Notes: generated from the letters alone by a model not told the origin. DNA of 64,000 bases from an uncultured Agrobacterium sp. (GCA_913777615.1 CAJYTK010000013.1:62001-126000), one strand, 5' to 3'. Shown: positions 38,824-48,480, counted from the first letter of the stretch. A program made the numbers and translations.

Positions 38824-40010
38824 CAGACGGCGTGCTGAAACTTGCTGTCGTGGCGGGCGAGGTGTCCGGTGATCTCCTCGGTGCTGACCTTGTACGCGCG
38901 CTTAAGAAACAGTATCCGGGGCAGGTGGAACTCTTTGGCGTCGGCGGTGAACAGCTGACGGCTGAGGGACTGAGTTCTCTGTTCGACTATTCCGAACTCT
39001 CGATCATGGGCTTCACTCAGGTTCTGAAGAAACTGCCGCAACTAATTTCCCGCATCAGGGAAACGGCAAATGCCATTATTGCCTATCGGCCGGACGCGCT
39101 GCTAATCATCGACAGCCCCGATTTCACGCATCGCGTCGCCAAGCGCGTGCGAAAAGTGCTGCCAGATCTGCCGGTGGTAAACTATGTTTGTCCGAGTGTG
39201 TGGGCTTGGAAAGAGTACCGGGCGAAGGCGATGCTCTCTTATGTCGACCACGTGTTGGCGCTGTTGCCGTTCGAACCGGAGGCGATGCAGCGGCTCGGCG
39301 GTCCGGCAACGACTTTCGTCGGCCACCGTTTAAGTGTCGATGCGGATGTGCTGGCGGTGCGTACACAACGGGCTTTGCGTCCTGCGCCTTCTGCTGGTGA
39401 TAGGCGGACAATCCTTCTCCTGCCGGGCTCTCGCTCGACGGAAACGAGCCGCCTGATGGAGCCATTCGAGCAGGCTGCAAGCGCATTCGTGGAGCGGAAT
39501 GGGGCAACGCGATTCGTCCTGCCAACTGTGCTGCGACAGGAAAAGAGGATCAGGGACCTAGCGGCCTCTTGGCCGGAGGCTATTCGCCCCGAGATCGGCA
39601 CCGATCATACGTTCAAGTGGCGCTGCTTTGCTGATGCGGATGCAGCGATTGCGGCCTCCGGCACGGTCATTCTGGAACTCGCGCTGTGCCATGTTCCGGT
39701 CGTGTCCGTCTATAAGACCGACTGGATTTTCACGATGCTGAGCAAGCGAGTGAAGACATGGACAGGCGCGTTACCCAATTTGATCGCCGACTACGCCGTT
39801 GTGCCCGAATATTTCAACGAGGTCGTCCGCGCCGGCTCGATGCTACGCTGGGCGGAGCGGTTGTCGTCCGACACCATCCAACGCCGCGCCATGCTGGAAG
39901 GGTTCGAGCTGGTGCAGGAACGGCTGAGGACAGACGTGCCGCCTGGCGAACGAGGGGCAGCGATACTGCTTGAGACGATTAAAGAAAAGAGCGGCCAGAA
40001 CGATCACTAA
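38820..40010 (+). CDS. lpxB: Lipid-A-disaccharide synthase LpxB
   Basis: Joins lipid X and UDP-diacylglucosamine into the lipid A disaccharide. The 396-aa GT19 enzyme begins with KLAVVAGEVSGDLLGADLVR and shows VGGEQLTAEGL, PDFTHRVAKRVRK, YVCPSVWAWKEYRAKAM, FVGHRLSVD and LLPGSRSTETSRLMEPF. The start is GTG at 38820 after AAGGAGAT; it overlaps the lpxI stop. It is the last gene of the lpx cluster. What follows is not the gene expected from other rhizobia but an AT-rich orphan region. Confidence 0.96.
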   Translation: MTDGVLKLAVVAGEVSGDLLGADLVRALKKQYPGQVELFGVGGEQLTAEGLSSLFDYSELSIMGFTQVLKKLPQLISRIRETANAIIAYRPDALLIIDSPDFTHRVAKRVRKVLPDLPVVNYVCPSVWAWKEYRAKAMLSYVDHVLALLPFEPEAMQRLGGPATTFVGHRLSVDADVLAVRTQRALRPAPSAGDRRTILLLPGSRSTETSRLMEPFEQAASAFVERNGATRFVLPTVLRQEKRIRDLAASWPEAIRPEIGTDHTFKWRCFADADAAIAASGTVILELALCHVPVVSVYKTDWIFTMLSKRVKTWTGALPNLIADYAVVPEYFNEVVRAGSMLRWAERLSSDTIQRRAMLEGFELVQERLRTDVPPGERGAAILLETIKEKSGQNDH

Positions 40011-40231
40011 GGCGTGACGGGTGGATGAATTCCTTCCGCATTCAGAATATCGCCCCTCGTTTTTAACCCGCACTCCTCGATCTATTTATTCCAACCGCTC
40101 CGATCCGCATGTTGATACATGTGAGTCAAGACAGGCAGTTTGAAGTAAGCTATTTTTCTTTGAATACGAAGCAGCCGATGCTTAATAAGATCGCCTTCAA
40201 CGAAATCATCGACATCCGATAGCTGGTCATC

Positions 40232-40745
40232 ATGAATTTTTTTCGTAGATTTTTCGGCGGTCTCAAGCAGCAGGCGAAGCGCGGCGTCTATGGCGGAGAG
40301 CTGATCTATCAAATAGATATATCACACAACCAAAGTCGCCGGGGTCTCGTTCAGTTAATCAGGTTGCCCAATTTCACCTACACCGGACGTATTCGACTGC
40401 ACCTCAATGAAGCTTCCCTTATATACGGGATGTCTCTCGTGGAGTTAAAACACCTATCGCAGGAAATAGTGAAAGCGCTCGACGCCGTCGAAAAAGACCG
40501 AGCTTTGATGGCTGAAGAAAGAACTGAGGGCAGTTCTTCCAGCACTCGATGAGAAAGTAGCTCGTTCCAAGCTTGCGTTATTGGCAGGCTATTGCATCGA
40601 CAGCGCCTTTTCGCGCTATTTTGCATCGCGTCGGAACCACGAGCGAAATCAAAAAGTAAGCTCACTGGTTTTCTACGTGGTCTCGCTTACTAATCTCCGT
40701 CCGAAACGAGGCGAGCCTCGATTCTTCACCGCTCAACCTCGATGA
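40232..40745 (+). pseudogene. Orphan gene, apparently split by a frameshift
   Basis: Not recognised. An ATG frame (40232-40552) gives 106 aa starting MNFFRRFFGGLKQQAKRG and including LPNFTYTGRIRLHLNEASLI. A second open frame, shifted by +1, runs 40509-40745 without a proper start and reads WLKKELRAVLPALDEKVARS, then YCIDSAFSRYFASRRNHE. The two overlap by 44 nt around an A-rich stretch (GAAGAAAGAAC), so they look like one ancestral protein of about 170-180 aa broken by an indel, or a sequencing error. AT content is higher than in the neighbours, which hints at transfer. A 76-codon minus-strand frame (40312-40082) overlaps the start and is an alternative. The stretch 40011-40231 holds nothing else I can support. 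Confidence 0.4.
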
Positions 40746-40796
40746 CATCGGCCTGATCTCGCCTTGGACACCACAGAATTTTATCGCCATCAAACG

Positions 40797-40830
40797 AAAA
40801 ACCCCGAGATTGGATCTCCAATCTCGGGGT
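40797..40830 (-). terminator. Terminator of rne
   Basis: ACCCCGAGATTGG-ATCT-CCAATCTCGGGGT, a perfect 13-bp stem; on the minus strand it is followed by TTTTCG. It lies 28 nt past the rne stop. Confidence 0.92.
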
Positions 40831-40858
40831 CTCGATTCTACTGCGTGTGCTTCAAGGC

Positions 40859-43792
40859 TTAGAAAAAGCCTTTACGCTGCCACCAGCCGCCCTTGCGCGG
40901 CTTCGGTTCTTCGCCATCGGCGCTGTCGCTCTTACCGGACGAGGTGACAACGGGCTCGGACGAGGAAACGTTATCGCCGCGGTTGGCGCGGGCTGGCTTT
41001 GCAGCGTCGTCCGCTTCTTCTCGAGCCGGTTCGACAGCGGGTTCAGCAGCCTTTGGAGAAGGTGATGGCACTGCAGGTGCTTCGGCCGCGGGTGCTTCCT
41101 GCGGAGCAGGGGCAGCGTCTGTAACGGCTGTCTGAGCGGCGGGAGCTTCTGCCTCGACCTGCGCCTCGGCAACCGCTTCAGTCTTCTCCTTGGCCTTGCG
41201 GGTACGGCGTGGCTTCTTCGGCTTTTCAGCCTCTTCAACCTCAGGCGCTTCGGCTTCGCTCGCCTCGACAGCGGCGGTCGGCTCTACGCCTTCGACAGCA
41301 GCAGCAGCTTCACCATCTTCAACGCCGTCATCAGAACCATCCTGATCGCCGTCACCATTTTCGGCATCCAGCAGTTCACCGTTTTCGTCGCGGTTGCGAC
41401 GACCGCCACGCTTGCCGCGACGACGACGCTTGCGCTTGCCTTCGTCCTGGCCAGCATTGTCGCCTTCGCCACGTGCTTCAATAGCCTCAGCTTGATCTTC
41501 GGAGGCATCGTCGCCATCCTCGTCATCGCCTTCGCCGGATGTGTCGTCATTGGCATCAGCCTGAACGTCGCCGTTCTGGCCGTTGCCCTTTCCACGACGG
41601 CGGCGGCGGCGCTTGCGCTTGCGCTTGCCGTCTTCGCCGTTCTCAGCTTGAGGCTGCCGAGGCTCGTTGTTCTGAGCCTTTGCTACGACTTCTTCTTCGT
41701 CTTCTTCTTCCTCGGCTTCGATGACGATATCGTCCTCGTCTTCTTCGAAGGTTGGAAGGGCTTGCAGAAGGCTTTCGATTTTCACTGGGTTTTCGACGGC
41801 CTCACCACGGTCAATGGCGAAGTGCTGGGCACCGACGCTGGCATCTGCTGCGATGATGATTGCGACGCCGAAGCGCTCTTCATAATCAACGATCGTGCCA
41901 CGCTTGTGGTTGAGCAGGTAGAGCGCCGTTTCAGGCGTCGTGCGAACCGTGATGTTGTGCGTCGTGTTGCGCAGCAGGTATTCCTCAACACCACGCAGAA
42001 CGTGAAGCGCGATGGAGGATTCCGAGCGCACATGGCCCGTGCCGCCGCAATGCGAGCAGATCTGAGTGGTGGATTCGAGCACCGAAGCGCGGATGCGCTG
42101 GCGCGACATTTCAAGAAGACCGAAATGCGAGATGCGGCCGACTTGAATGCGAGCGCGATCGTTTTTCAGGCAATCCTTCAGCTTCTTTTCGACAGAGCGA
42201 TTATTACGCTTCTCTTCCATGTCGATGAAGTCGATGACGACCAGACCGGCAAGGTCACGCAGTCGAAGCTGACGGGCAACTTCTTCTGCAGCCTCGAGAT
42301 TGGTTGCGAGTGCCGTTTCTTCGATCGAATGTTCGCGGGTCGAGCGACCGGAGTTCACGTCGATCGAAACCAGGGCTTCGGTCTGATTGATGATCAGATA
42401 GCCACCGGATTTCAGCGTGACCTGCGGCTGAAGCATGCGGTCGAGCTGCGCTTCGATACCGGAGCGCGAGAAGATCGGATGAATGTCGCGGTAGGGCTGA
42501 ACCACTTTGGCGTGGCTCGGCATCAGCATCTTCATGAAGTCTTTCGCTTCGCGATAGCCTTCCTCACCGGAAACGATGATTTCGCTGATGTCCTTGTTGT
42601 AGAGGTCGCGGATCGAACGCTTGATCAGCGAGCCTTCCTCATAGACGAGGCAAGGTGCCGTAGAGTTCAGCGTCAGTGTGCGGACGTTCTCCCACAGTCG
42701 CATCAGATATTCGAAGTCGCGCTTAATTTCGACGCGTGTGCGGTTGGCGCCAGCGGTGCGCAGAATAACGCCCATGCCGTTCGGAACCTCGAGATCGCGG
42801 GCAATCTCCTTCAGGCGCTTGCGGTCTGCAGGCTGTGTGATTTTGCGCGAAATTCCACCACCACGTGCCGTGTTTGGCATCAGAACGGAATAACGTCCGG
42901 CGAGCGACAGGTAAGTCGTCAGCGCAGCACCCTTGTTGCCGCGTTCTTCCTTGGCAACCTGCACAAGCAGGATCTGGCGGCGCTTGATGACTTCCTGGAT
43001 ACGATATTGCTTGCGCGGCTTGCGCATGGCGCGGTCTGGAACTTCTTCCATCGCGTCTTCAGCGCCGACAGACTCGATGACCTCCTTCTCATGATGATCG
43101 TCGTCGTCGTCATCATCATCATCGCCGACGCGTTCGACGTCCTCGGAAATCGTGTCGGTGTCGACCATGGCCGCCATTTCGCCACCCTTGGAGCCGTCCT
43201 CGTCGGAGGCTTCTTCGGCCGGCGCTTCGGCAGAAGCCTCTTCGGCGTCAGTCTTCTTCTTCGCGCGAGGACGACGGGTGCGCTTTTTTGGCTTTTCTTC
43301 TTCCGCAGGCTGCTCTTCGGCAACCGCTTCTTCCGCAACGGCGACGGTCTCTTCCGCGATTACGACGTCTTCGGACGCCGCAGCTTCTTCGGCCTTTTCC
43401 TCAGATGCCGGCACGATGCCAATATCCGGCTGGTCCGCCTTGGAGAGATCGATCGCAGGCTCGTTGGGCGCATCGGCTGGCTCGAAGTCATCGCCGCGGC
43501 GATGCTCCTCGGCTTCCGCCTTCAGAAGCGCTTGCCTGTCGGCCAGCGGGATCTGGTAATAGTCGGGGTGGATTTCGGCGAAGGCCAGAAATCCGTGACG
43601 ATTGCCGCCGTAATCAACGAAAGCTGCCTGAAGCGACGGTTCGACGCGCGTCACTTTTGCCAGATAAATATTGCCGCGTATCTGCTTCTTATGTTCGGAC
43701 TCGAAATCGAATTCTTCTATGCGATTTCCGCGAACAACGACTACGCGCGTCTCCTCTTCGTGGGAGGCGTCGATAAGCATTTTGTCTGCCAT
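40859..43792 (-). CDS. rne: Ribonuclease E
   Basis: Endonuclease for mRNA decay and rRNA/tRNA processing, 977 aa. The N-terminal S1 domain (KKQIRGNIYLAKVTRVEPS, then AAFVDYGGNRHGF) is split by an insert of about 180 residues (near 85-265) rich in Glu, Asp and Ala that contains a D run, before S1 resumes at LLVQVAKEERGNKGAALTTY. The catalytic core holds the metal ligands in SIDVNSGRSTREHS and VVIDFIDMEEKRNN, and the zinc link is ICSHCGGTGH. After about 690 the tail is disordered, with acidic and Arg-rich blocks (KRKRKRRRRRRG) and Ala/Glu/Pro repeats, the likely degradosome scaffold and RNA-binding region. The leader is long and hairpin-rich. Confidence 0.96.
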   Translation of the reverse strand: MADKMLIDASHEEETRVVVVRGNRIEEFDFESEHKKQIRGNIYLAKVTRVEPSLQAAFVDYGGNRHGFLAFAEIHPDYYQIPLADRQALLKAEAEEHRRGDDFEPADAPNEPAIDLSKADQPDIGIVPASEEKAEEAAASEDVVIAEETVAVAEEAVAEEQPAEEEKPKKRTRRPRAKKKTDAEEASAEAPAEEASDEDGSKGGEMAAMVDTDTISEDVERVGDDDDDDDDDHHEKEVIESVGAEDAMEEVPDRAMRKPRKQYRIQEVIKRRQILLVQVAKEERGNKGAALTTYLSLAGRYSVLMPNTARGGGISRKITQPADRKRLKEIARDLEVPNGMGVILRTAGANRTRVEIKRDFEYLMRLWENVRTLTLNSTAPCLVYEEGSLIKRSIRDLYNKDISEIIVSGEEGYREAKDFMKMLMPSHAKVVQPYRDIHPIFSRSGIEAQLDRMLQPQVTLKSGGYLIINQTEALVSIDVNSGRSTREHSIEETALATNLEAAEEVARQLRLRDLAGLVVIDFIDMEEKRNNRSVEKKLKDCLKNDRARIQVGRISHFGLLEMSRQRIRASVLESTTQICSHCGGTGHVRSESSIALHVLRGVEEYLLRNTTHNITVRTTPETALYLLNHKRGTIVDYEERFGVAIIIAADASVGAQHFAIDRGEAVENPVKIESLLQALPTFEEDEDDIVIEAEEEEDEEEVVAKAQNNEPRQPQAENGEDGKRKRKRRRRRRGKGNGQNGDVQADANDDTSGEGDDEDGDDASEDQAEAIEARGEGDNAGQDEGKRKRRRRGKRGGRRNRDENGELLDAENGDGDQDGSDDGVEDGEAAAAVEGVEPTAAVEASEAEAPEVEEAEKPKKPRRTRKAKEKTEAVAEAQVEAEAPAAQTAVTDAAPAPQEAPAAEAPAVPSPSPKAAEPAVEPAREEADDAAKPARANRGDNVSSSEPVVTSSGKSDSADGEEPKPRKGGWWQRKGFF

Positions 43793-44404
43793 GTAAGCTG
43801 TGCTCCTCGGCGCAGCCTTGTCCCATACGAGAACAGGCCTGCCGCAGGGACAGGCCTTTCATATTTTTTCAAGGGTGTGCCGGAAATGAAGTGTCCTGCC
43901 CGACGCATGTAAACTGGCAGCATCCGGACAACGTACAGGGCAATTTGCCTGCTTCCTGTGTCCGGTTCGTATGAAAGCTGCTGCAACGACATCATTGGCC
44001 AAGCTAGAACGACTATAATAAATAGACTCCTGAGAGTCCGATGAAAATGCTCTCCACAGAGCGATCGGTGGCATGCCACCGGGTATGTCTCCGGCCGCGG
44101 CCGGATTGATCCAGTTTCAGGATAAAAATGAAGCGACGGCAGATGATTGCCCGTAATTCAGCGCCAGAGTCATTCTCGATTGGCAGCCGGCGGGAATCTA
44201 TCCCGTCAACATTTTTAACCCTCAATCGTGTTGTATGGTTTATCCGTCACAATAGCAATAGGCAGGCTAAATATGCCATATCATTGATGGAATTTCGCAG
44301 TTAAGAATTGCTTCATCAAGGCTTGCGAATGTTGCCCCAGGGCTCAAGTAGGGTCATTCTTATCCGAGGAAATGCGCGTTTTGTCTAACTAGCCGGCAAA
44401 GTTC
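43793..44404. promoter_or_regulatory. rne leader and divergent rne/amiC promoter region
   Basis: No gene is seen in these 612 nt. On the rne side is a hairpin AGGCCTG ... CAGGCCT (43835-43857), 43 nt before the start codon. Further out are two perfect palindromes: CGGTGGCATGCCACCG (44066-44081) and CCGGCCGCGGCCGG (44091-44104). In E. coli rne is autoregulated through structures in a long leader, so a comparable role is reasonable. The palindromes could equally be protein binding sites. Confidence 0.5.
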
Positions 44405-44440
44405 GTGCGAAACGATGAAAATTTAAAGATATTGACGACG

Positions 44441-45706
44441 ATGAAAAATTGGCTGGCTACGGTGGCAGAATTGAACCGGGAGAGCATTCTCCCACGAATC
44501 ACTCGTTATGCGGGTGTTGTTGTTCCGGCTCTGCTGATGACGTTTATGTCGAGCATTCACGTTCATGCCGCACCTGAGTTTGTCGCGAAGGCCGCGCGTA
44601 TCATTGGCGATGAGGCTCGCACACGCGTCGTTCTCGATTTCAACGCCGAACCCGAGTTTGAGGTTCACTATCTGGATTCGCCAGTGCGTGTCGTGATCGA
44701 CATGCCAGCGGTCAACTTTGCCTTTCCTGCCCATGAGTTGAAACCCACGGGCCTCTTCAGCGATATCCGTTTCGGCAGTATGGGCGAGGGGAGTGCGCGG
44801 CTGGTGCTGACGGCCCGAAAGCCGGTCCAGGTTGCGATTGCCAAGGTTGAAGCGGAAGAGGATGGCAAGCTGTTCCGTTTCGTTCTCGATACGGAAATTG
44901 CTTCCAAACAGAAGTTTGGGGAACTTTTGAAGCAACAGGACTGGCAATCGCTGGCGCCTGCCACAACCGCATCCGTCACGCCGGATATCATCGAAAAATC
45001 ACCACGGCAGTCCGATTTCGTTATTGCGGTTGATGCCGGTCACGGCGGTATCGATGCGGGCGCCACAGGGGGGGTCAGCGGAACGGACGAAAAGGTCATC
45101 ACCTTGGCCTTTGCCAAGCAACTGGCAGATCGTCTGAACAAGATTGCCGGTATAAAAGCGTTCCTGACCCGAGATGACGATACGTTTCTGGCGCTTTCCG
45201 AGCGCGTCACCATTGCTCGCCAGCACAGCGCCAATCTTTTCATTTCGGTTCATGCCGACACACTGAGCCAGAAGGGCATTCGAGGTGCCACAGTCTACAC
45301 AATCTCTGACAGGGCTTCTGACAGAATGGCGCAGAATCTGGCGGAGCGCGAAAACCTCTCCGATCAAATTGCAGGTGTGACGGTCTCAAACGCGCAGCCC
45401 GAGGTCGCCGATATCCTGCTCGATCTGACGCGGAGAGAAACTCAAGCTTTTTCGGTAACGCTTGCGGAGAATATAGTCTCCTCATTCGAGGGGCAGGTGG
45501 GGCTGATCAACAATCCCCATCGTTATGCGGGTTTCCAGGTTCTGCGCGCCCATGATGTCCCTTCGGTCCTCGTCGAACTCGGCTTCCTTTCCAATCCGGA
45601 AGATGAGAAGCTTCTTCTTGATGAGAAATGGCGCGACAAAGTGGCCGAGAGGTTGTCGGAAGCGGTCACCAAATATCGCGCTCAGGCTCTCGCCAATGGT
45701 GGTTGA
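44441..45706 (+). CDS. amiC: N-acetylmuramoyl-L-alanine amidase (AmiC type)
   Basis: Periplasmic amidase that cleaves stem peptides from glycan during cell separation. After an N-terminal signal/anchor (VVVPALLMTFMSSIHVHA) comes an AMIN domain (ARIIGDEARTRVVLDF and FSDIRFGSMGEGSARLVL) that binds peptidoglycan, then the zinc-dependent Amidase_3 domain: VIAVDAGHGGIDAGATG, ANLFISVHADT and VELGFLSNPEDE. The ATG at 44441 gives 421 aa; a GTG at 44405 would add 12 residues, and neither has a strong ribosome site. It is divergent from rne and precedes mrcA. Confidence 0.94.
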   Translation: MKNWLATVAELNRESILPRITRYAGVVVPALLMTFMSSIHVHAAPEFVAKAARIIGDEARTRVVLDFNAEPEFEVHYLDSPVRVVIDMPAVNFAFPAHELKPTGLFSDIRFGSMGEGSARLVLTARKPVQVAIAKVEAEEDGKLFRFVLDTEIASKQKFGELLKQQDWQSLAPATTASVTPDIIEKSPRQSDFVIAVDAGHGGIDAGATGGVSGTDEKVITLAFAKQLADRLNKIAGIKAFLTRDDDTFLALSERVTIARQHSANLFISVHADTLSQKGIRGATVYTISDRASDRMAQNLAERENLSDQIAGVTVSNAQPEVADILLDLTRRETQAFSVTLAENIVSSFEGQVGLINNPHRYAGFQVLRAHDVPSVLVELGFLSNPEDEKLLLDEKWRDKVAERLSEAVTKYRAQALANGG

Positions 45707-46044
45707 TCGCTGATGGGTCGGTTTCTCCGGCGGCCCAGTTCTGCATGGCTGTGTTGCTTTTGTGACGGTTGCTGGAAAGCGACCGCCAGCAACCCTAAAG
45801 CTGCGGGATTTGTCAGCAAGAGCCCTATTTTACTCACATTCCCCGCGTTACTGCGATAGATGGATTCGGTACTGTAGCGGGCTCTTTACCCGTTGCGCGA
45901 ACTCCATCTCCCGGTAACATGAACGCGAATGGTAATATCCGCGACTTGTCATCGGTTAAGCGGTGTGCAAAACGGCACGCTCCATATAAATTTGCGCGCC
46001 TACGGGCAGGCGCAAAGTGCGATTCGAAGTATCGGTAGCCTCAT
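45707..46044. other. amiC-mrcA intergenic region
   Basis: No gene. A hairpin GTTGCTGG ... CCAGCAAC (45768-45793, 8-bp stem, 10-nt loop) may end amiC, though no T run follows. The right part probably contains the mrcA promoter; no clear boxes were identified. Confidence 0.45.
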
Positions 46045-48480
46045 ATGATCAGACTGATTGGATATTTCTTCGGCTTGGCGAGCACGCTGTTTCTCGTGGT
46101 CGCTGCTGGCGTTGCCATTTACCTGGTGACGATAACGAAGGACTTGCCTGACTATGCGGTTCTGAACAGCTACGAACCGCCGGTGACGACGCGTGTCCAC
46201 GCCGGCAATGGCGCGCTCATGACGGAATATGCGGAACAGCGGCGCCTGTTCCTGCCGATCCAGGCCATTCCCGACCGGGTGAAGGCTGCCTTCCTTTCGG
46301 CGGAAGACAAGAATTTCTATCAGCATCCCGGCATCGACGTGACTGGTTTCGCGCGTGCGGCACTCGCTTATGTGACTGGCGGACCGACGCAAGGCGGCTC
46401 GACGATTACCCAGCAGGTGGCGAAGAACTTTCTGTTGACGAACGAGCAGACGATGGAGCGTAAGGCCAAGGAAGCCATTCTCTCCTTCCGTATCGAGCAG
46501 GCCTACAGCAAGGATAAGATCCTGGAGCTTTATCTCAACGAGATTTTCTTCGGTTTGAACTCATACGGCATTGCCAGCGCCTCGCTGACCTATTTCAACA
46601 AGTCCGTGACGGAATTGACCATCGCGGAGACGGCCTATCTTGCTGCTCTGCCGAAGGGGCCGGCCAACTATCATCCTTTCCGTCGCGAAAAGGCAGCTGT
46701 CGAGCGCCGTAACTGGGTGATCGATCGTATGGCCGAGAATGGCTATATTACCAAGGCGGATGCCGAAGAAGCCAAGCAACAGCCGCTTGGCGTCAACGTT
46801 CGTCGCAGTGGCCCACAGCTTGCCGGTTCGGATTACTTCGCAGAAGAAGTACGTCGCCAGATCGTCGATCAGTTCGGCGCAGACAAGTTGCTCAAAGGCG
46901 GCCTTTCGGTGCGCACCTCTTTCGATCCTGAAATCCAGATGGAAGCGCGTAAAGCGCTGCAGGACGGTCTCATCGATTATGATGAGCGCCGTGGTTTCCA
47001 TGGCCCGATCGATCAGATCGACATCAATGGCGACTGGGCGGCGCTCCTTTCCAAAATGAAACCTCTACGCGACGTTCCCGAGTGGAGGCTTGCCGTGGTG
47101 CTGGATGCGAGTGCCGGTGGCGTCGATATCGGCCTGCGTCCGGATCCCGACAGCGACACCCCTGATAAGGGGAGCCGCGGCTCCATCAAGCCAGAGAACA
47201 TGAAGTGGGCTTATCGCGACTCCAAAGGGCAGCGCAGCACAGCAAAGTCTCCGACCGGAGTGCTGAAACCCGGAGATGTCGTTTATGTCGAGCCGATCGC
47301 AGCCCAGGGTACGTCCTATCGTCTTCGTCAGCCACCGAAAGTGCAAGGCGGCATGGTGGTGATGGACCCGCATACGGGTCGTGTTCTGGCGATCGTCGGC
47401 GGTTTTTCCTACGCGCAGTCCGAGTTCAACCGCGCCACGCAGGCCATGCGCCAGCCGGGATCGTCCTTCAAACCGTTTATCTATGCAGCAGCACTCGATA
47501 ACGGCTATACACCGGCATCCGTTATTATGGATGCGCCACTTGAAGTGGTATCCGGTGGCGAGGTCTGGAGGCCGCAGAACTATGGTGGCGAGGTTGCCGG
47601 CCCATCCACGCTGCGACTTGGCATCGAAAAATCGCGTAACCTAATGACGGTGCGTCTTGCGCAGGACATGGGCATGAATCTGGTCGCGGAGTATGCGGAG
47701 AGATTCGGCATCTATGACAAGATGCCGCCTCTGCTTTCCATGTCGCTCGGTTCCGGTGAAACCAGCGTCATGCGTATGGTCTCTGCCTATTCGGTCATTG
47801 CCAATGGTGGCAAGCAGATCAAGCCGACAGTGATCGACCGCATTCAGGATCGTTATGGCAAGACCATTTTCCGCCATGAGGATCGCGCCTGCGAAGGCTG
47901 TAACGCGACGGTGTGGCAAGATCAGAACGAGCCGACCATCCTCGACAAGCGGGAGCAGGTTCTCGATCCGATGACCGCCTATCAGGTCACCTCGATGATG
48001 GAAGGCGTCGTTCAGCGCGGTACGGCTGCTGGCAAGATCAAGGTCGATCTCCCAGTTGCAGGCAAGACCGGCACTACCAATGACGAGAAGGACGCCTGGT
48101 TTGTCGGTTATACGCCAGACCTGGTTGCCGGGCTTTACATCGGTTTCGATAGCCCGGCACCGCTTGGTCGTGGCGGTACGGGCGGCTCGCTTGCAGCACC
48201 AATCTTCGGCGAGTTCATCTCGCAGGCTGCCAAGCACCTGCCGCACAGCAAGTTCATTGTGCCGAACGGCATGAACTTCGTTGCCGTCAACCGCAAGACG
48301 GGTATGGCGGCGATGGAAGGCGAGCCTGATACGATCATGGAAGCTTTCAAGCCCGGTACCGGCCCCGCATCGAGCTTCAATGTCATCGGCATGGACGGCA
48401 ACATGTCTCAGGAAGACATTTTGCGGGAATCTCCACAGGCGCAGCAGGCCATCACCGGCGGCGGCGGCGGACTTTATTGA
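46045..48480 (+). CDS. mrcA: Penicillin-binding protein 1A
   Basis: Bifunctional class A peptidoglycan synthase, 811 aa. One membrane anchor (residues about 5-30) is followed by the glycosyltransferase domain (FLSAEDKNFYQHPGIDVTGF, GGSTITQQVAKNF, ELYLNEIFFG), an OB-like linker, and the transpeptidase with SSFK (S473, K476), the SxN-type motif in EKSRNLM, and KTGTTNDEKDAW. Rhizobia grow from one pole and depend on PBP1a, so this is probably the main wall synthase; that is family knowledge. It is followed by a GC-rich hairpin and then prfB. Confidence 0.96.
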   Translation: MIRLIGYFFGLASTLFLVVAAGVAIYLVTITKDLPDYAVLNSYEPPVTTRVHAGNGALMTEYAEQRRLFLPIQAIPDRVKAAFLSAEDKNFYQHPGIDVTGFARAALAYVTGGPTQGGSTITQQVAKNFLLTNEQTMERKAKEAILSFRIEQAYSKDKILELYLNEIFFGLNSYGIASASLTYFNKSVTELTIAETAYLAALPKGPANYHPFRREKAAVERRNWVIDRMAENGYITKADAEEAKQQPLGVNVRRSGPQLAGSDYFAEEVRRQIVDQFGADKLLKGGLSVRTSFDPEIQMEARKALQDGLIDYDERRGFHGPIDQIDINGDWAALLSKMKPLRDVPEWRLAVVLDASAGGVDIGLRPDPDSDTPDKGSRGSIKPENMKWAYRDSKGQRSTAKSPTGVLKPGDVVYVEPIAAQGTSYRLRQPPKVQGGMVVMDPHTGRVLAIVGGFSYAQSEFNRATQAMRQPGSSFKPFIYAAALDNGYTPASVIMDAPLEVVSGGEVWRPQNYGGEVAGPSTLRLGIEKSRNLMTVRLAQDMGMNLVAEYAERFGIYDKMPPLLSMSLGSGETSVMRMVSAYSVIANGGKQIKPTVIDRIQDRYGKTIFRHEDRACEGCNATVWQDQNEPTILDKREQVLDPMTAYQVTSMMEGVVQRGTAAGKIKVDLPVAGKTGTTNDEKDAWFVGYTPDLVAGLYIGFDSPAPLGRGGTGGSLAAPIFGEFISQAAKHLPHSKFIVPNGMNFVAVNRKTGMAAMEGEPDTIMEAFKPGTGPASSFNVIGMDGNMSQEDILRESPQAQQAITGGGGGLY

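Noticed and set aside
43080-43130. Repeats of GTC/ATC triplets, considered as a tandem repeat array
   Set aside because: They encode the Asp run of the RNase E insert and are explained by the protein sequence.
41492-43912. An 806-codon plus-strand frame over rne
   Set aside because: Shadow of the rne coding strand; its runs of Val/Leu/Phe are complements of the acidic repeats.
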